Assembly (NCBI GenBank): GCA_039177555.1
Contig: JBCDFV010000006.1
Location: 1 to 64,000, forward strand
DNA: 64,000 nucleotides
Source of the DNA: JANQGH01 sp039177555
Lineage (GTDB): Bacteria > Pseudomonadota > Alphaproteobacteria > DSM-16000 > Inquilinaceae
Direction of reading: 5' to 3'
Part shown: in pieces, positions 60,772 to 64,000 of the stretch
Layout of the letters: every line of letters starts with the position of its first letter
How positions within the stretch are numbered: the first letter of the stretch is position 1
Position numbers and translations under genes: made by a program
Notes under the pieces: generated by a model
What the model saw: the letters and a program-made list of their open reading frames with translations, nothing else
The model's database searches: none
Told to the model about the DNA's origin: nothing

Positions 60772-62562
60772 ATGTCAGAACCTGCCAAACTGACCGCCAT
60801 CGCGGCTGACGCGCAAGGTTGGCCGCAAGCCGTTGCCGCCGTCAACGACCTGCTGCGCGACGGCGCGACAGTCTTGTGGGCAACTGGACCGTTCGAGGCC
60901 ACGCCAAGATCCGGCGCGGCGATGTCGTTCGACGCCGGCACGTTTCTGGTAACCGAGCCTTCCGACCGGCCGATGCCGGACTGGCACTTGCGCATCAGGC
61001 GCGAGTTCGAAGTGGAACCGGTGGCGCTCGGCTCCGTCGACGGCTTCGACGGCCTGACCTTGAGGGCGTCGCGCATCGCACTCTATGGCGGCGGGGGCGC
61101 GCCCTACAACCATGCGCGGATCTTCGCCGAGCTCGGCTTTTTCGTCGACTTCATCGGCCCGCGCGAAATCCGCCAAGGCCAACTGTCCGGCTTTGATATT
61201 CTGGTCATGCCCGGCGGCGGTGGCCTCGGCATGATCGGCCAGTTGGAACCGCTGGGCGAAGAAGGCTGTCGGGCGATCAAGGACTTCGTGCGGGCGGGCG
61301 GCATGTATGTCGGGTCCTGCGCCGGCTCCTACGACGCCGCGCGGGTGCCGGACAGCTTTCTGGAGGTTTGCCCCCAGCAACGGGAGATGTGCCTGGCCAA
61401 CGCCCTGGTCTGGAACCGGCACGACTCAGAATGGGTCGGTCTGAAATCGCCCGGTGTCGGCGTGCTGCGCAGCCGGACCTTGCGGCCGGACCATCCGGTG
61501 ATGGTCAGCATGCCTGAGGATTTCGAGATCACGCACTACAACGGTCCGCTGTTCGAGCCGGGGCCGGACGGGCTGTCCGACCTCTCGGCGATCACGGGCC
61601 TGTCGGCCGTCACCGGCTTCACCGACGACTTCACTGCGGCTGAGGATTTCATGGCCTTCCGCGCGTTCGATCGACAGACGGCGGAAGAGACATCCCTGGT
61701 CGCCCAGGCCGCCGCGGAGGGGCGGTTCAACGTCATCGCCGGCCAGTGCGGCCTGGGCCGGGTCGTTCTGTTCGGCTCGCACCCCGAATTCGGGCTCGAT
61801 CTGGGCATGGATCGCTGGGGCACGCCGGCGCGCATGCTGGCCAATACAGCCTTTTGGCAGGCGTCCTATCTGACCGAATCCAGCTCCCAACATCGCGCGA
61901 CCGTCCCGGGAACGGCGCGCTCGGTGCCGAACGGTGCCGGCCTCGACCGCGTGGCGGCGCGCCTGCCCGCGATCGGCGAAGCGGTGGCCGGCTTGCGCGC
62001 GGCCGCCTTGGATGACGCGCCATGGCTGGACGATGCGCTGGCCATGTCGACTTTCGGCCTGTCCGGCCGCGAGATCTGGACACGCAGCCTGAACGCATTC
62101 GACGGCGCGTCGGAGGCGCTGGGGCAGACCGTCGAGGCGTGCAGATCGGCGGCCGGAGAAGCGCGGGCGCTTGTCGGCGGTTTGGCCAAGCGCAAAAAGA
62201 CAGCCGCCCATCTCACCGATGCCCTGAACGAGGCCTTGGGCGGGCTTGAGGACGCGATCCATTATCGGGTGCCGCCGGAGTGGGGCCAAGATTACGGTCA
62301 CGAGGGCGTGCTGCAGATGCTGGACCGGACCGAGGCCATGCTACGCAAGGCCCTCGTCAACGCCGACGCCACGTTCGAGCCGTCCGCCAACCCGTATGCG
62401 CATCTGGGCGAAAGTCCGTTTCAGCTCGTCGCCGGCTCTTACCTCGCGGCGATCGGCATCTTCACCAATGCGCGGCTGTTGCTTCAGGTGCACCAGCATG
62501 CATTGGAGGCGGCGGTGCGGCGTGGCCGGCGGGCGGAGGCGGAGATGGCGCTGGCTTCCTAG
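60772..62562 (+). CDS. BPL_N-type class I amidotransferase-like protein in the peptide ABC operon
   Basis: A 596-residue protein of unknown function. Residues about 100-350 form a class I glutamine amidotransferase/BPL_N fold: IALYGGGGAPYNHARIFAELGF, DILVMPGGGGLGM, nucleophile Cys183 in YVGSCAGSYD, and His337 with Glu339 in LFGSHPEFG, so a full Cys-His-Glu triad. The N-terminal 100 residues and the C-terminal 240 (mostly helical, with SGREIWTRSLNAF and KRKKTAAHL) are unassigned. No signal peptide. ATG 60772 follows GGGGGAG. Being the last gene of the operon, it probably processes the imported ligand, for example an amide or a small peptide. Confidence 0.72.
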   Translation: MSEPAKLTAIAADAQGWPQAVAAVNDLLRDGATVLWATGPFEATPRSGAAMSFDAGTFLVTEPSDRPMPDWHLRIRREFEVEPVALGSVDGFDGLTLRASRIALYGGGGAPYNHARIFAELGFFVDFIGPREIRQGQLSGFDILVMPGGGGLGMIGQLEPLGEEGCRAIKDFVRAGGMYVGSCAGSYDAARVPDSFLEVCPQQREMCLANALVWNRHDSEWVGLKSPGVGVLRSRTLRPDHPVMVSMPEDFEITHYNGPLFEPGPDGLSDLSAITGLSAVTGFTDDFTAAEDFMAFRAFDRQTAEETSLVAQAAAEGRFNVIAGQCGLGRVVLFGSHPEFGLDLGMDRWGTPARMLANTAFWQASYLTESSSQHRATVPGTARSVPNGAGLDRVAARLPAIGEAVAGLRAAALDDAPWLDDALAMSTFGLSGREIWTRSLNAFDGASEALGQTVEACRSAAGEARALVGGLAKRKKTAAHLTDALNEALGGLEDAIHYRVPPEWGQDYGHEGVLQMLDRTEAMLRKALVNADATFEPSANPYAHLGESPFQLVAGSYLAAIGIFTNARLLLQVHQHALEAAVRRGRRAEAEMALAS

Positions 62563-62634
62563 AACCTTCCCTGATTGCCTAACGCCCGCCATCGCGCCAA
62601 AGTCTCGGTCTCAACCGAGAGGAGCCGGAAAACG

Positions 62635-63168
62635 ATGGCAAGGCGCGGACGGCGTAATTCGATCGCGATCTGGCTGACGGCGGCTTTTTTCGCAGCCGTT
62701 TCGATGATCGTGATGCAACAGGCCGAGGCTCAAATGGTGGACCCGGACGAGCAGGAGATACGCGCGGCCGTGGATCAATGGATCGTGGCGCTAAACGCCA
62801 TGTTGAACGGGGACCCCGAGCCGTTCGCCGCGATCTATTCCCAGGCCGACGACGCGATGTATATGGGCGCGGAGGGCTCCTACCGGATCGGCTGGGACGC
62901 GATCTACAGCGACTGGACCGCCCAGGCGGCGGCCAGCAGCGGCGGTGAGGTCGCGGCATCCGACATTCACATCGTGGTTTCGGGCGATATGGCCATGGCG
63001 TCGCACATCACGTCCGGCCCGGTCCGCCAGCCAAACGGCGAGATGAACGACAACCATGTCCGCGAAACCAGCGTTTTTCGGCGTGAGAACGGCACTTGGC
63101 TGATGATTGGCCACCACGCCGACGCGATCGGCTATTGGGAGCAGGCGTTCGGCGACAACGCCGAGTGA
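62635..63168 (+). CDS. Secreted NTF2/DUF4440-like protein
   Basis: A 177-residue exported protein with a signal peptide (RRNSIAIWLTAAFFAAVSMIVMQQAEAQ) and an NTF2-like cone: EIRAAVDQWIVALNAMLNGDPEPFAAIY, then MYMGAEGSYRIGWDAIYSDW, then the strands HIVVSGDMAMAS and RENGTWLMIGHHAD. This is the SnoaL/DUF4440 'ketosteroid isomerase-like' pattern. GAGGAG lies upstream of ATG 62635. Independent of the upstream operon by 72 bases. Catalytic role unknown. Confidence 0.78.
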   Translation: MARRGRRNSIAIWLTAAFFAAVSMIVMQQAEAQMVDPDEQEIRAAVDQWIVALNAMLNGDPEPFAAIYSQADDAMYMGAEGSYRIGWDAIYSDWTAQAAASSGGEVAASDIHIVVSGDMAMASHITSGPVRQPNGEMNDNHVRETSVFRRENGTWLMIGHHADAIGYWEQAFGDNAE

Positions 63169-63184
63169 GCACCCGGCCGGTGGC

Positions 63185-63820
63185 TTAGGTGGCCAGCTTG
63201 GCCGCCTCCCGCGCGTTTGCTTCGATCGCGGCCCAATCACGCTGGCGAACCTGGTCTGCCGACGCCACCCAGGTGCCGCCGATGCAGACCACATTGGGCA
63301 GCGCCAGATAGGCAGCCGCGTTCGCCGCCGTGACACCGCCGGTCGGGCAAAAGCGGATCTGGGGCAACGGCCCGCCGATGCCCTTCAGGGCCGGGATGCC
63401 ACCCGACGCCTCGGCCGGAAAGAATTTCTGGAAGACGTAGCCCGCCTCCAACAGGCGCATGGACTCGCTGGCGGTGGCCGCACCCGGCAGCAAGGGCAGC
63501 GACGACTGGGCGGCCGCGGCCAGCAGGCCCGGTGTCGACCCTGGCGAAACGGCAAAGCGGGCGCCTGCATCGCGGGCCTCGGCAAGCTGTGCCGCCGTGA
63601 GGACCGTTCCCGCGCCGATCACCGCGCCATCGATCGCGTCGGCCATCGCGGCGATGCAGGCGAGCGCGCTCGGCGTACGCAGCGTGACTTCCAGCACGCT
63701 GAGCCCACCGGCGACCAGCGCTCGGCCCAAACCGACCGCCTCGTCCGGCTCACCGACCACCAGCACCGGAACAACCGGACAGAGTTCGAGAACCTCCGCC
63801 AAAGCGCCATTGCCCGTCAC
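63185..63820 (-). CDS. eda: KDPG/KHG aldolase
   Basis: The 211-residue class I aldolase splits 2-keto-3-deoxy-6-phosphogluconate into pyruvate and glyceraldehyde-3-phosphate. LSVLEVTLRTPSA holds the Glu that acts as base, GAGTVLTAAQL and VSPG follow, and QKFFPAEASGG carries the Schiff-base Lys. FCPTGGVTAANAAAYL binds the phosphate. The start is GTG 63820 with GGGGG about six bases upstream. The reading frame is open, but without a start codon, to the right window edge. Confidence 0.92.
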   Translation of the reverse strand: MTGNGALAEVLELCPVVPVLVVGEPDEAVGLGRALVAGGLSVLEVTLRTPSALACIAAMADAIDGAVIGAGTVLTAAQLAEARDAGARFAVSPGSTPGLLAAAAQSSLPLLPGAATASESMRLLEAGYVFQKFFPAEASGGIPALKGIGGPLPQIRFCPTGGVTAANAAAYLALPNVVCIGGTWVASADQVRQRDWAAIEANAREAAKLAT

Positions 63821-64000
63821 GTCGAACCCCCGTCTTGTGCCGGCATGTTGACCGCGCCGCGCAAACGCCCGAACGGCCGCACCCTCGCCGCTACCTAGCC
63901 GGTTCTCGGCCTCCCTTTCAAGGGCGAGACGGCTGAACCGCGTTTGGACGCCCCATAGCGCGCGCGCAAGCGTGATCTCGTAAGCACAGCGGCGGTCTGC
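63821..64000. other. Right-edge segment without assignable gene
   Basis: No gene can be assigned. On the minus strand the eda frame stays open to base 64000 without a start codon. Another minus frame runs from the edge to a TAG at 63896-63898 and might be the 3' end of an upstream gene. Neither is recognisable. Confidence 0.3.

Noticed and set aside
63821..64000. tRNA-like inverted segments near the right edge
   Set aside because: The arms do not assemble into a cloverleaf with a standard TΨC loop and acceptor stem.

Overview
The window is about 64 kb of GC-rich, densely packed bacterial chromosome with short intergenic gaps and many overlapping start/stop codons. Gene content (argO/argP, a LacI-type amino-sugar operon, several ABC importers of the MalFGK and Dpp types, RND efflux, many Gfo/Idh/MocA and SDR oxidoreductases) and codon usage suggest an alphaproteobacterium, possibly Rhodospirillales-like. 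That placement is inference, because no rRNA or marker phylogeny is available. I see no rRNA, tRNA, transposon, prophage or CRISPR array.

Layout. 1-2675: a bestrophin-like channel (cut by the window edge) coupled to a beta-carbonic anhydrase, an MHS-type transporter and a small secreted protein. 2748-7237: rsgA, an LprI-like protein, a sulfotransferase-like protein, an MliC-type lysozyme inhibitor and a HipA kinase without HipB. 7330-9849: a large kinase-like/TolB-like/TPR fusion. 10010-13246: flavodoxin, class 3 lipase and the divergent argO/argP pair. 13260-23990: envelope and metabolic genes, a haloacid dehalogenase, a drug-type MFS exporter, an ATP-grasp protein and a gluzincin-like metalloprotein. 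24520-29323: three tandem, closely related acyl-CoA ligases. 29443-30697: a VOC / ArsR / SRPBCC operon behind an AT-rich palindromic promoter. 32229-36610: an RND pump pair. 37325-43484: miscellaneous enzymes, including an NTF2-FMO fusion, plus a 25-residue membrane peptide.

43568-52975 is the most coherent system. A LacI regulator is divergent from a NagB-like deaminase, a SIS isomerase, NagA and a ceramidase-like zinc amidase, followed by a sugar ABC importer (binding protein, two permeases, ATPase). The same perfect 16-bp palindrome, ATGCAACCGGTTGCAT, embedded in an identical 23-bp block, sits in front of both halves, so I read this as one regulon for uptake and breakdown of an N-acylated amino sugar. 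A strong intrinsic terminator lies between the binding protein and the permeases. No sugar kinase is present, and the deaminase and isomerase both deviate at sites expected to handle a phosphosugar.

52972-54984 encodes a single-chain Gfo/Idh/MocA plus aldo-keto reductase fusion. 55291-62562 is a peptide-type ABC importer operon (Tat-exported binding protein, two permeases, two ATPases) that ends in an uncharacterised protein with a class I glutamine-amidotransferase-like Cys-His-Glu triad. The window ends with a secreted NTF2-like protein and KDPG aldolase.
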